NCBI GenBank assembly: GCA_020698575.1
Contig: CM036239.1
Coordinates: forward strand, 14,188,263 to 14,252,262
Direction of reading: 5' to 3'
Source of the DNA: Bostrychus sinensis
Taxonomy: Eukaryota; Chordata; Actinopteri; Gobiiformes; Eleotridae
DNA: 64,000 nucleotides
Shown here: piece by piece, positions 48,308-60,354 of the stretch
Layout of the letters: each line of letters starts with the position of its first letter
How positions within the stretch are numbered: the first letter of the stretch is position 1
The notes under the pieces: model-generated
Told to the model about the DNA's origin: nothing
The model's database searches: none
Seen by the model: the letters and a program-made list of their open reading frames with translations, nothing else
Translations under genes and position numbers: made by a program

Positions 48308-50024
48308 TTATGTCTAAGTACAATAAAACAGATACACAGGCATGATGCAATAACAGGCACTGTGGTACACAAGATCATTTTTTCTGATGATATGTAGTTT
48401 TACATGTGTAAGCTGCATAGCACAGATTAACAAAAAATCTAATTTAATTTGTTAAACAGACACTCTTGCAGAAGCATTATGACAAACTGTACATATATAC
48501 TTTCAATATATGTCCAGGCAAAACACAATTTAATTCAAATACATTGTGGGGCAATGACACTGTAAATAATGTTTAAACTTTTCCTTCATAAACAGTAAGC
48601 ACTGCTGTGTACAGGCTCAGTGGTGACCTTGTTTCTTCTTTTGTTGGTGTTAGGCAAATTCAACAACTGTAGCTGTAGGTCAGTGGTCAGGAGGCTGCCA
48701 TCATCCTCTGCCTTGTCTAATTACAGCTGAGATGGGAGTAAAGGCTGCTGCGGCATTTTGAATTGTCCCAGTGGGAGGAACATGGTAGCAATTCAAAGTC
48801 CTGTTATGGAAATCTTTAATATTTAATATATCAATTAACATTAACAACTCAGGCAAAACTGTTTCAACAATTCCATTATTATTTGATATCTCTCCATAGA
48901 GCAATGATGGGTGGCATAATGAAAGGTAGATCTCTATTTCAACCTTGAAGGGTTGGGCAAAGTGCCAGTAATGAAGATGTATTAAACCTTAATGTAGCTT
49001 AATGTAGCAGGTGTCATATATATAATGTACAGAAGCTCTTTCTAAAGCATTATATTCATTGCTACTACCTTAAAAGCCACTAAATCTTTAAGGCTAAGTT
49101 AGTCTGGATATGATTCTCTTCCAATTAATCAATAGAAAAATTGTTAACACACCTTAACTGGGATCCATTAGAGTGTCCCAGGGTAATAAATGTTCCTCCC
49201 GTGTGCAGAGGAGGGGGCAAACTGCCTGCTGCACTCAGGTTAATGGGCAAAGTTGAGAGAAGTGACCACTAAATCTGCAAGGACACTGCATTCACACTGG
49301 CGGAGCCTCTATTACTGGCAAATGACCATGCCTAAGAGCTCAGCGCTAATCAATGGTTTCAGTAAGAGAGGAGTGAATGCAGCAGGACTTAAGGGAAAGA
49401 CTTGAGTATGATTCATTTAACCTCTCTGTGATCTGTATAAAGCAGCCTCATATAAGTCTATGTTTGGTATCAATACAAAGGCTACTTACTGTCACTACAA
49501 TAGAACAACAATAGAAAACTTGTGATGTATGGGTCCGACTCTGTAAGGGACCACCTTACGGCCGCTGCAGAACATCACAGCAAGACGGCTTCACTTACAA
49601 TACTCTTCTGTCACACATTCATATCACTACGGAAGAGGATTAGAGCCACTGGGAAAAAAAGAAAAAGAATTTCCACAAAAAATATTTTTTGAGGGTTGAA
49701 TTCTGAGATTAAAGTTGGAATTCTGAGAATAAAGTCAGAAGTATGGGTGCCTGTAAGGACAGATATTATGGGAGTAGGAAAGGTGCAAATATAATACATA
49801 CAATAAACTAAATACACTTAAACAGTTATTGTGGAAGTTGTCAGGTTGCATTAATTTGTTTCACTAACTTTAGGTTTTACAAATACATTTTTAATAGTCT
49901 CCACGTTCATTGCAGCGGAGAATGGTCACTTTATAAATTTAACTTATAATAACTTACTTTAATATATAACTTACTTTAATTTATAAATTTAACTATTTAA
50001 CTATATATTTAACAATTTAATAAA

Positions 50025-50025
<1 letters not shown>
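48308..50025. other. unique non-coding stretch
   Basis: No gene. At 49699-49742 there are two copies of a roughly 20-bp phrase (GAATTCTGAGATTAAAGT and GAATTCTGAGAATAAAGT), a short tandem repeat of a type common in fish. The rest is AT-rich. Confidence 0.4.

Positions 50026-50099
<74 letters not shown>
50026..50099 (+). repeat. (AT)37 microsatellite
   Basis: 74 bases of perfect TA repeat, preceded by a run of ATTTAACTAT/ATTTATAAATTTAAC words at 49938-50020. It is self-complementary, prone to cruciform formation and length change. Confidence 0.95.
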
Positions 50100-50102
<3 letters not shown>

Positions 50103-50589
50103 TTGTGTAATATTGCAAAAAATATACATTTTATTGCAATTTACATTGACAATACTTCAATATAACACAGATAGGCCTATCTAAAGCAACATATCTAAAG
50201 CAAAATTAAAAAATAAAATAAAAATAGCAATAATATATACAGTATACAACAGATACATAACATATTCTGACCAGTTTTTAAGACATTTGAGTTAGTAAAT
50301 AAAATGTAAAGTTTGATTGCTCATTTATTAGCCAATAACTTGGAAAGATGTGTGAGTATTTGCATAAAACTGGTCCCAGTAAACTGGATAATTTGATCCT
50401 CTGCTGCTGAACTTCTTTACAGAGCCATTATAATTGGGATGAGTCAGCATCACGAACCATCTAAAAGGGCCAGGCCAATATCAGCGGGACGAACAGACAG
50501 ACGGGGGACGTGCCTGTTTTAAGTCCACTTTGAGTCGACGCACAATTAGATCAGTAGGAAAGTGTATGTGACAAGAGCTAATTAAGTCA
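50100..50589. other. AT-rich then unique sequence
   Basis: No gene or element identified. 50130-50340 is strongly AT-rich; complex sequence resumes at 50400. Confidence 0.4.
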
Positions 50590-51400
50590 CATCGTGTGGC
50601 CAAACCTGACGGACGAGAGGGGAAATGCCTGAGGTAACTGCATTTACTTCATCTTGTAATGTGCGCCATCATAACTGCTAATTCAATTGTACAATCATTC
50701 TGCCAACTCCTGGCCATTAAGCACACATTTAATTGCCCCCATAAAGCTTTTAATATGCAGCACACAGAGCGGGCCGACATGACACAGGCCCTTGCTACCA
50801 GCCAACACGCAGATGTCCCTCTGTCACCACTGAGGCCGTCCTGGCACGGAGTAATGGGGAGTGTGTGTGTGGCTATTACTTTGTCCAATATATCACTATT
50901 CAAGGAGCATTTAGGGCCTATTTCATAATTGTAAGCCTGCATGGATAGATATTGGCCATATATGTTTTTCTATTGAAGAAGCCACGTCTTATCTTGTAGC
51001 CATATGAGAGCTAATGGTGGCCGAAGCAAGACATCTTTGATAAGAGGACCCGCTCCTGTCTCCCATAATTCACAGGGGTAAAGGCGGGTGTGATAGGATC
51101 CCTGGCCAGGCCCAACAAAGGCCCTCCATCAATACACCCATTGTACACAATCATTACGGTCCACCAAACAATGCCTGGTGTCAATTGCAGCCATGTTACC
51201 GAGCCTCTCTCAAATTAAAATCTTGTATCAAACTGCATCTGATGGCAGTGACTATTTAGTGACCATATTTTATGCCTGAGCCAATGAAAAGTAATAAGAC
51301 TTTTATTTAATGTATCTGCTCCTGCCAGCTGCCGACTAGAGAGCGTCTTAATAGGAGCTGTCCATCACTGTCAGCGCAGAGCAAGAGGCTGGTGTAATAA
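50590..51400. promoter_or_regulatory. longest candidate conserved non-coding block
   Basis: About 800 bp of complex, repeat-free sequence with many site-like words: TTTAATTGCCCCCATAAAGC (Hox-like CATAAA), GCCATATATGG-like at 50953, CTAATGGTGGCC, TCTTTGATAAGAGG (TCF plus GATA), CACCCATTGTACACAATCATTACGG (Sox-like ATTGT) and TGTCAATTGCAGCCATG. Opposing ORFs at 50649-50942 are shadows of this composition. It is the strongest enhancer-like stretch in the window by eye; conservation untested. Confidence 0.4.
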
Positions 51401-52639
51401 ACATGAGGGAGATAACAGTGTCCGCCTGCCACTGCTGCGGCCCACTGGGGCCCGCCATCACACTCTTGTTAACTTCCTGCCCGTTTGTCATCACACTTTG
51501 TAGCTCTCATATTTTTTTCACACACGTCTCATTGTGTCCTTCCTGTCCATGCTTTCATCAATATGTCTCATCATCAGCAGACATAAAGACTGACATGTGT
51601 AATATGACAGCAATAATGTGTAGTAAAGATGCAGCTCCACGGGGCTCAACACTATATTTTATCCTACCATAATTCATCCAGTGGCTGAAGATGGCAATAG
51701 AAGATGTAGATAAAAATTTCACCAGTGAAATATTGCCTTATGGTGCTATGTCTGATTACGTGATATTGTGTATAAAATCGTCTTTAGATAAATGAGATGC
51801 AGTAAAGATTTATCAACATTGGTTTTAGAAAGTGAAGCCTTTTAAATTAAAGAACAAAGAACAATGCAGTTTACACAATTTCCCTGTTGTTTAAAAGTCG
51901 CTCCCTGTTAGGTCATTATCATATTTTTATGTTGGTACGCTCTCTGGTGTGGCCATGCACCCTAGAAGCAATTGTATTTACTTTAATTTTACTTTGGTTC
52001 GTGTTCACGTATGTTGTTTACCATTTGCCTCAAACGCCACACCACAAGCCACATGAAAACTATTGGGATAAGTGCTAAACAGTCCTATGTCTTGTTCAGT
52101 CAGTATGGAAACTTGGTCCAGAGCAGGTTTAAGGTCTGGATTAGCCTGAACACTTCATAAACTCTTTTATCACAAATTAAGGGGAAAAGAACTTGTTTTA
52201 CTCCCCCTGACTTCCCCTTTAGTGTTTTATTAGATTTATGGATTTTAGAATAAAAATTACCAAATCTAGAGAGACCTATTAGGGACACTACATCATCTGG
52301 AATAAAAGCTGAATAGTCACGATGGGTTAACTGTAAACCAAACTCAACCTGTGACTGGTAAAGTTCAACCTGGTGGTCAGAGGCTGGAACAGGGAGCTGC
52401 CATCACAGCAGGTTTAACTTGACCTGATCTTTTAGCTTTAAGTAAAGGACACTCTTTCAACTACTTGACAGGTATTAGCTTTAATTGGTTCTTTAGGTCC
52501 CCTGAACCTTTGCTAAGGCTTTTGAGAGGGGCCCCAGACAAAGGTGAACTACCATGCTTAGGAGTGGAGTCTTTTTGACTCAAAATAACTTTTATGCTTA
52601 TACTCATCAGCTGCATTACTTGGAGATTTAAATTGGAGA
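51401..52639. other. unique stretch leading into the gag relic
   Basis: 51400-52080 is unique without a gene. From about 52100 to 52640 the sequence may be the more decayed downstream part of the antisense retroelement, because its minus strand continues from the gag relic, but no motif can be placed there. Confidence 0.35.
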
Positions 52640-53414
52640 CTTAACTTGGAGATTTCTTTAATTGCTCCAACACAATTAAGTCACTCAGATCATCAGAAGT
52701 GGTAACTTCAGAAATTGTATGCCAACAATTAAATGAGCAAATCCAATCATGAACAAATAAGTGTCTCAATCTTACTTTTTCCTAAAACAAAAGGGTTATG
52801 CAATATGCCTCTGGCACGAGCTCATAGACTTTCAGGACTGCAAATTTAAACTTTACTGTCAGCTACACCGAGTGCTGAAACAGCCTCACATGCTTTACCT
52901 GCGAGTACACACTGCAACAATGTAGTTCTGTCTGAATCTGTACAAGCTCTAGCATCTGCAATTTGTAATATTTAAACAAAGTAGTTTAAGAGTATGGATC
53001 TGACTCATTAAACTTAGGCAGAAGAAAACGAAGATTATTTGCAACATCAAACTGTGTTGGAGTATCTGTTACTGGTCTTTTAGCACATTTCTTTTTTCTT
53101 TTTTCATTGGTCCAGCTCCAGCTGCATTTGCAACAGGTCCCTCTGCTGCTCAAAAGTAAACATAGTTGGGTAAGACTGAAAACCTGCCCCTTGGCCATCA
53201 ATAGACTACAAAGAAACTACAAAGAACACCTGCCTCCATTAGGCCCTGCTTTAACAGTGTTTTTATCTACAATCTCAATCTGATAATGTTCAGCTGTTTG
53301 TATTAACTGCTTATTTGTACACAACTCTAAAGGGCCTTTTACACGACAACGTGTTTTGCCAAATCTGCAATGATTCGATTGCAGCTTGGTCTTTAATTTA
53401 CAGGAGAACCGCAA
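52640..53414 (-). pseudogene. decayed gag of a Ty3/gypsy-type LTR retrotransposon
   Basis: Pieces in minus-strand order fit the gag of a large teleost retroelement family. A SAP-like helix-extension segment is at about 53330-53250 (ELCTNKQLIQTAEHY). A capsid/SCAN-like start is at 53060-52988 (FDVANNLRFLLPKFNE). A capsid core is at 52849-52801 (KFAVLKVYELVPEAY). A helix-rich end is at 52760-52655 (SEVTTSDDLSDLIVLEQLK). The pieces are in different frames with stops between them. No zinc knuckle, protease, reverse transcriptase or LTRs were found. It is an old fragment that cannot be expressed as a full gag. Confidence 0.75.
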
Positions 53415-53834
53415 TCTTTTAAAAACACTGGAAGAGGTGTTTTGTTCTCACAGCAGGGAGCCGCTCTGAGCCACTTCGCACTCGTGTAAACTGTGAAAAC
53501 AGCATACTGACTGAAAATGGTGACGTACCAGCCCCAATCTGAACAGTGATTGTCTGCCGGCTGCATATCAGCTGACCCACAATCACAAACTACAAATAAC
53601 TGTCAGTAATATACTGTATGTGTACTTACTTTTACTTAAGACCTTATCAGCATGGTAGGGTGCAGACTGGAATTATGATTCACTTTGTTAACCCTGGCAC
53701 TAGCCATTTCTTTAATTTCTTTTTACATTATTTATTTCATTAAAATGTACAGTTTGAGAAATAAAAGTAATTAAATGTAAAGAAATGCACTGGAGATGAA
53801 AAACTTACTGCACAGAAGACGACATACTGCTCTA
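53415..53834. other. non-coding stretch upstream of the gag relic
   Basis: May include the decayed 5' leader of the antisense retroelement, but no LTR-like TG...CA ends or primer binding site were recognised. Confidence 0.35.
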
Positions 53835-53997
53835 AGGTGGCCCGCTGAGAGGTTTGCTGGGGCCCGGGGCAAGAAGGCTTCACATGGGCTCATTATAATA
53901 GAAAATATAACACGAGAAACCATTTTTGGGCCACTCTGACGCTAAGGCCCAGGACAACAGACCCCTTTGCCCCCCTCTGCCAACGGGCCTGGCTCTA
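53835..53997. mobile_element. possible short inverted-repeat element
   Basis: The left side reads GGTGGCCCGCTGAGAGGTTTGC then GGGGCCCGGGGCAAG. The right side read on minus is AGGCCCGTTGGCAGAGGGGG then GGCAAAGGGGTC. The shared GGCCCG(C/T)TG..AGAGG order suggests terminal inverted repeats of about 40 bp around an AT-richer middle. It resembles fish MITE ends rich in GGGCCC words; no target duplication confirmed. Confidence 0.4.
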
Positions 53998-56900
53998 ATC
54001 TAGTTTGCCCTCCTCAGACAAAGACTCCAAATGGACAGGTATGCAGCGCCCATTAAATGCTAATAAAGTAATTAAAAATAAACATGTGGAGTACATCATG
54101 AAAGTGGGTCTGCCCGAAGTCGGCAGCTTTCACACCACAGAGGCAGCGCTCCGGGGTTTGGTGAGAGCCACTTGTGCAGGCTGCTGAAGGATCATGGTGC
54201 AGGATGAGCCTGGGGAGAAACTGTTTACCATTGTCATTACTATTGTCATCTATAGGTGACATAGACCAGACATAGATTTGTATCTTTGCACGCCTTGAAA
54301 TGCAGCAATTGAAGTGAGTGCTTGCTTTTTTAAGCTTGTGATATGGAGTTATAAAGACACTGTAACCATGCAATTGTTGGGTGAGTAAAACTAGCTTGTT
54401 GTTTCCATGTCGGCTCTCTTCCCTGTATCAATGAACAAACAGTAAATAACTTATTTATTCTGAAAATGTATTTCGGTAAACTACAGAGATGTTTATGCCT
54501 GACCTCCTGAAGTATACAGTGCTTGTATCTCCTTGATTAGAGGACAGCAGTGTGGATACTAACAACGCTGCTTTGTGGCTGCAGTTTTAATCTTCATAAA
54601 AACCTTCACCCTGCTCCCCCATCCCACCAAAGGGAGATTAAATGCTTCTTCACATTAGTAATGTCAGCACAAAATGATTATCTTTTTTGAATAATTTATT
54701 CCCTGGCCCAACGTAATTTTCTTATCGCTCCCTTTTTGCCTCTTTTACTCGGCTGGAGACGGTAAATGGCTGTTAGTCTCCAGAAAACCTATGGATCGCT
54801 GTTTCCATCAATCAATTAAAAAACACTTACCTCACACTCAACATGATTTATATCTTGTTAATAGAATTGTCTCACTATATCCCTATATTATTATAGCTTT
54901 AATTTAATTAGCTATTTGCTTAATGCATTTTTAAGGCTGACCTCCAAGAGCAGATAGATAGAGGGGGATAAGTCCAATATTGGCCAGAATACAGAAGCTC
55001 TTTCTGGGAATTTGGTGGGTCAGGGCAGAGGGAGGACAATGGACACTGACTACTGATTTGTTATTGAAACCCTGCTTTTAAAAGCTTCCACCACAGGCCT
55101 CATTCTTTCATTAACCCCCATTTACTTAGCAGCAATTCAATAAAGTCAAACCTAGATCATTGTGGTTTTTGGTTGTCATGCAAACCAGTACAGCTATGCA
55201 TTATGCATTATATTTATGATCAGCGATTTACAGACTATAGACACAGAGCAAACAATCACTCCTCCAAATCAGAACGACAACAAGAAAATAGATTTGTTTA
55301 TAGACTTGTAGTCATTGCTGCAGCAAAAGCTAAACTAATATTTCTGTCCATGCCCTTGACACCGATCCAAAGTAGAGTTTTAAATATTCATCACATAAGG
55401 CCCCATGAACCTATTACTGCAATACCCACATGGTCCATACACAACCACCTCAAAAAGATGAGTTTCAAACTACCAGACAGTGTCATTAAATAATCAATCG
55501 TATGCATGGACCGTGATTGCGTTCATCTATTACTTAAACAGGTTGCATAGTATTTTAATACATTAGGAGAGGATGAATAGGGATGGGATCTCAGGGAGGT
55601 CTGTGCGGTTACATGAAGCAGATGAATTCAGAGTATCATGTGTATTATAGTTAGACTCTTTTGATACAAGAGCTCCACAGGTTTTAGCCAGGAAACACCA
55701 GTGCTTAAGTTGTAAATCAAATTAAGTCGGTACAAAAATTGCACTTTGACTCCGGAGTCCATAAGGCCAACACTGATACTGGAACGTACACACAACACAA
55801 TGCATAAGCGCACACAAATGCCAATACCAAGCAACTGCTGATTTTTACACAATTTTAGGTTATATTTTACATTTTTGTTCACATTATTATACATTATAGC
55901 CAGGAAATCCTTTACCGTATCTAGTTGTTTAATACATCCCACAGTCATGTCCTGCGACTCCTTCTCCCTGCATCACACTTTTCTCTGTGTATCCGGGGCA
56001 GTCCTGTGTCCTTTGGCCACCCATGACCTAACATAAGAGACCAGATTGAATTTGGACAAGGGAGGTCTGACAACATTTGGAAGTGTGCAGAGAGGCTCGG
56101 TTTAGGCTGCAAATCAGCTTCATCTGAGAAATGGGATTTTTTGACTTTTTGAGCACTGCAGTTACTTTTTTTTGGGCGAAAAGGCACCTTTGGTCTGTGT
56201 GTGTGTGACTTATGTAAATTACCCATTAAGCATAACTCTCTTTATCAATCTATCTATATCAGTCTATAAATAATGGTAATCCAATTTCTAGACCTGGATT
56301 CAGTAATTGTACAACTGATTTAGTTATTGTATTTTTCATATATTTCAGTGTTTATTAATTAATTGCCTATTAGTTTAGCGGCGTGGAGGGTGAGGTGCTG
56401 TTATTGTGAAGGGTTCAAGCGCAAATTAAGCTCTTTGTGTGGCAGAGATTTAAGTAGTGTGGCTCATATTTATACAAATATGATTCTTTGTGTATCTGTT
56501 TACACATCTGAACTTCAACATAGGTTTATGAGCTCAAAAAACATCTTCTGAGTTGTGCCCAAGTTACCAGATCCAAGCAAACAGTTACCGGATTGCACTC
56601 TGTCAAAATAAGAGAGTTTCCGGATCTTGTTCTGGCAGGATCTGGCTCAAATTAAGCACTGCATGGGCAACACTGTGGGGATTTCTGTGCACATTGGCTC
56701 ATCACATACTGTATAAAATTTAGTAAATTGGGAGAGCTGAGAAAAGTGGCTCCCCCTTGCTATCTGATTTTGTACCAATAGACAGGGTGAGTTGCTAGTG
56801 CAGTGCTCACTTTAGGTTACGGGATGTTCCTGAAACATAAAGACTGGGTCAGAGAACTGTACTGTACCGTTCACCTGCTAGGATAATACAATGAGAATAT

Positions 56901-58778
56901 TCTCTCACATGTGAATTTCTTAAATGCAAACTAAATTCTGAAAAGTTGGAACATTATGTGCAATGTTTAACATTTTAGAACAAATATGAACCCATTTTGA
57001 ATTTGCCAGCAGCAACACATCTCAAAAACCTGAGAAAGTGGAAACAAAAGGTTGAGAGAGAAAACAGTACAGACGTCAGATTCAGTGGAGGAGAGTAGCG
57101 AGTTTAAGCTGAAGTTATGAATTCACGTGATAACAGCCACTTACAGAGGGTACGCACTGATGTAATTTTTTACTAGGGACACGCCCCGCTTGTTTGGACT
57201 GCATGGCAAAACAAGCAGCTCATTAAGTATAGGAAACTGAGAGAATGGATTAAAACTGATGAGTATTTACTTAAAAACGGCAGTGGGACAGTAATTTACT
57301 CAACTTAACCAAAAAACAGTTATCCACAGACATTGACATGTGGCCAGGCTTTCACTTTCTTGACATTTTTATGTAATGAAGACAGCGTAGGACATCATAG
57401 TTTATAATATTTTTAAATATACTTTTATTAACATTATTTCATCTTGAGGGAAACACCAAGCAGTAGTAACAACACTAGATTAGGTTGTAGCACACAGTAC
57501 TTTCCACGTTAGTTAATGTTTAAAAGTGTAACTCTGTAACTTGTCTTGTTTCTTCGCAGCTTTTGCTTTCTTTTTCTCTACAGAGTTTTCCCTACATTCT
57601 GGAGTAAAGCACTGCTACTCACAACAGTTCCAGGTGACTCCTATTTAGCCCCTTGCATGGTTTTTCTTTTGTTTTCTCCTCCTTGTATCTGTTGAAAGTT
57701 TGTTATGATTTAAATTGAGAAATAAAGCCATTGCTAGCTTGTTGTTAGGCTAGTTGTGATGTACCACTGACTCCAGAAGTCTGTGACACCGGGTCGGCAG
57801 CGCTAACTGTTGCAAGTGTTGTTTTCGTCCCAGAGACAGCAGGAGAAGATGCATGACGTTTCATTTACTCATCACACAAACTCCCAAACAGATTATTTAA
57901 GGTAAGGAAATCCTCTGTGATTCATCTAAAAGTTTGTGGAAAACTACAGATTGACTTTTAGGCAGCAGGGTTGTTTACTGGAAATGCTGTGGTCCATTTG
58001 CTTCTCCTCTTTTTAGATTTCAGTTGTCTATCAAAATATAGCTCAGATTTTTTGTTGAATATGTTTGTAACAGTCAGTTTCACTGCAACTCTCTCTCCCA
58101 TTTTAGTTGACTTTTTGAGTATTTATGCTAACAGGTATGCTAACTCGACGTAGCTATTAAAGCCACTTTGCCTCTCACTGCAGTTCCCTCCTCATGCCCT
58201 GACGTCATGTGCATACTTTTATGCAGGGAGCTACATGTAAACAAAAGCCATCTTTGCCTCTGACCATGATCTCCCGTTCATTATTTCCATGACTTTTGTA
58301 CTTCTACCCTGGGAAAGCATGCTACGTAAATAAATACTTTCTTTTTACTCATGTTTATTGGTGTCTGGTTTTGTTTGTGACCCAGTGTCCCAAGTTAAGA
58401 CGTAATGTTTATATTGCGATGTGAGTGAGAGGCTGCATTTTGGATCTTACCGGATCCTCTCCACTGGTCCCAGGTCTGGATTCCTGTCTGGCTCAGTGTG
58501 CTCTGTTCAACTTTATGTTCTGGCATCTGTGAAAAATAGAATCCTTATGTATTTCTGTCAGAGCGCCGGGCATGGACACGTACTGGAACGCAGCCGGTGT
58601 GAACTCATGCGTTTACTTGAATGGCGTCTATTTGCAAATATTTGGTCAATTAGCAACAGGTCAGTAACATGAGTGGGTATGAAAAGTGCATTTTCACCAA
58701 TCTGGAAAAAAACTGAAATAAATATGAAAAAATGTTCCTCAACCTCACATTCCAAAGACTATCCCACTACAAAATTTA
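53998..58778. other. unique non-coding stretch
   Basis: No supportable gene. 54660-54970 has enhancer-like texture (TTTAATTTAATTAGC, GAATAATTTATTCC). ORFs at 55173-55493 and 55628-56226 have no motifs. 57540-58680 has the mixed, CpG-spotted texture of old transposon sequence but could not be assigned. Confidence 0.35.
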
Positions 58779-59187
58779 CAGGGCTTGACATTAACACTAG
58801 CCAACTGGCCAAATGTGGGCAGATTTCCACTTTGGCTGGTTAGACTTTATACATATTTTTCATAACAAATTTAGGCCTCAATTATTTTGGTTATGCTTAA
58901 ATGTTCTCATTATTGAATATATAGTAATTATTATGAATATAGAAAAAGCAGCCTTAAAAGACTTCAATTAAGATTTGTTACATGACATCCAAAAAAGATA
59001 CTGTTTATTATATTTAATTAGCTTACTTTGTAGTAGTTTCACATTTCTTTTAGCTTATCATATACTATACAATAATAACATAACATCAACATTTCAACTA
59101 ACTAAACTGTGGCTAGTGAAAACCTTTACTAGCTAGTAACTTCAGAAAAAGGCTGGTCACAGTGGCCAGTAGCCATGTCAAAAAATG
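58779..59187. mobile_element. second copy of the CAGGGCTTGAC hAT family
   Basis: The left tip is CAGGGCTTGACATTAACACT, followed by AGCCAACTGGCCAAATGTGG. It matches the inward-read right end of the 33-kb copy (CAGGGCTTGACATTAGCACT, then CCACCGGCCAAATG) over about 50 bp. The right end, GGTCACAGTGGCCAGTAGCC near 59155-59174, matches that copy's left end in inverted sense, so the two copies lie in opposite orientation. The extreme right tip has decayed and no target duplication is clear. About 409 bp, no coding frame. Confidence 0.6.
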
Positions 59188-60320
59188 TTTTAAAAATATC
59201 CAGGTGGCCCAGACAAGAGAGTAATGTTTCTGAACATGATTTGATTAGATTTAGGGTTAGATTTCAACCTCAGAAATACTTAATAATGTTGAAATATTGT
59301 AAATATTATTGTTTGACCCTGAAAAAGTTTAAAAGCATATATATTTTATTTTTTCTATACTTATCCATATGTCCCATTCTTTCTGTGGATGACCCTGTCC
59401 TGTGGGTTTATTTAGTCTGGAATATTTCCACTCAGGCCTGTTCCCACATGGACTCAGTCTTCAGTTGTGGGCTGCGGTGTTCACAGACTGCAGCAGCACC
59501 CTGTGGAGGTGTGTGTGTGTGTGTGTGTGTGTGTCTGGCATGGAAGAGCGGTGGCCAGAGGACTGAGCTAAAGCTGTGGCCCGCTTATTACATTACTGCA
59601 AACCTTTATGTCTTGATCAATAGCAATGTGTTTATTTTCCTGCCTAGTGTTATTCATTAGAAATTCAAAGAGCCATAAAGAGGGTCATTAGGCAGGGCTG
59701 TGTGCTGGGGCTGGGGCTTCAGGAGATCTATGGGCCCTTTGTCCTGGAGCAGAAAGGCCAGGCAGACAGAGCGGGGCAGATGGCTTTCACAGGACACTAA
59801 ATATAGAGCGCTGTTAAAGAGAATGTAGCAGCCTAAGTCAAATGTTTTCTGTAGGTCAGGTTTTCTAATAATACTTTATATAAAAGTAGATACCCTTGAT
59901 GCAATAATGAAGTTAGAACTGCAAATGAACAACACCTAATAACTTCTATTGCAAAAAAATACCTCCCACATTTACTAATACTTTGAAGTAATGCTTTTCT
60001 GTATTAATTGGCCAATTGGCCAAAGTTCAAATTCATCACACCTTTTTTTATTTTGCCCTTTTTTTGCATTTTTGCACAATTCTCTTAAGGTCCCACAGCT
60101 TCTCAATAGGTTGTGTCCATGTGATGTCACAGCATCCTAAAGGGCCCATGTTGTGAGATTGAGTTGGGCAGGTAAGAACTCTCTGGTAGAATCAAAATGC
60201 AGATGTCTTGGCGTGGTTTATGGTCATTATCTCTGCAATTACTGGGCTTATCCACATGAAACAAAAACTGGCACAAAGTCCAACATCTCCTCTGTTTGCA
60301 CAAATTGCCTGAGGTGATTT

Positions 60321-60322
<2 letters not shown>
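59188..60322. other. unique non-coding stretch
   Basis: The plus frame 59175-59660 (161 codons) starts inside the hAT relic, runs through unique sequence and ends with a (TG)n translation. It has no domain and is not called as a gene. Nothing else identified. Confidence 0.4.
59509..59534 (+). repeat. (GT)13 microsatellite
   Basis: 26 bases of GT repeat flanked by CCTGTGGAG and CTGGCATGG. Confidence 0.9.

Positions 60323-60354
<32 letters not shown>
60323..60354 (+). repeat. T32 homopolymer
   Basis: 32 consecutive T. On minus this would be an A tail, so the sequence at 59950-60320 could be an unrecognised antisense retroposed unit. No LINE or SINE signature was found there. Confidence 0.9.

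Noticed and set aside
59175..59660. 161-codon plus-strand ORF
   Set aside because: Starts within the hAT relic and ends through a GT microsatellite (Cys-Val run); no domain.
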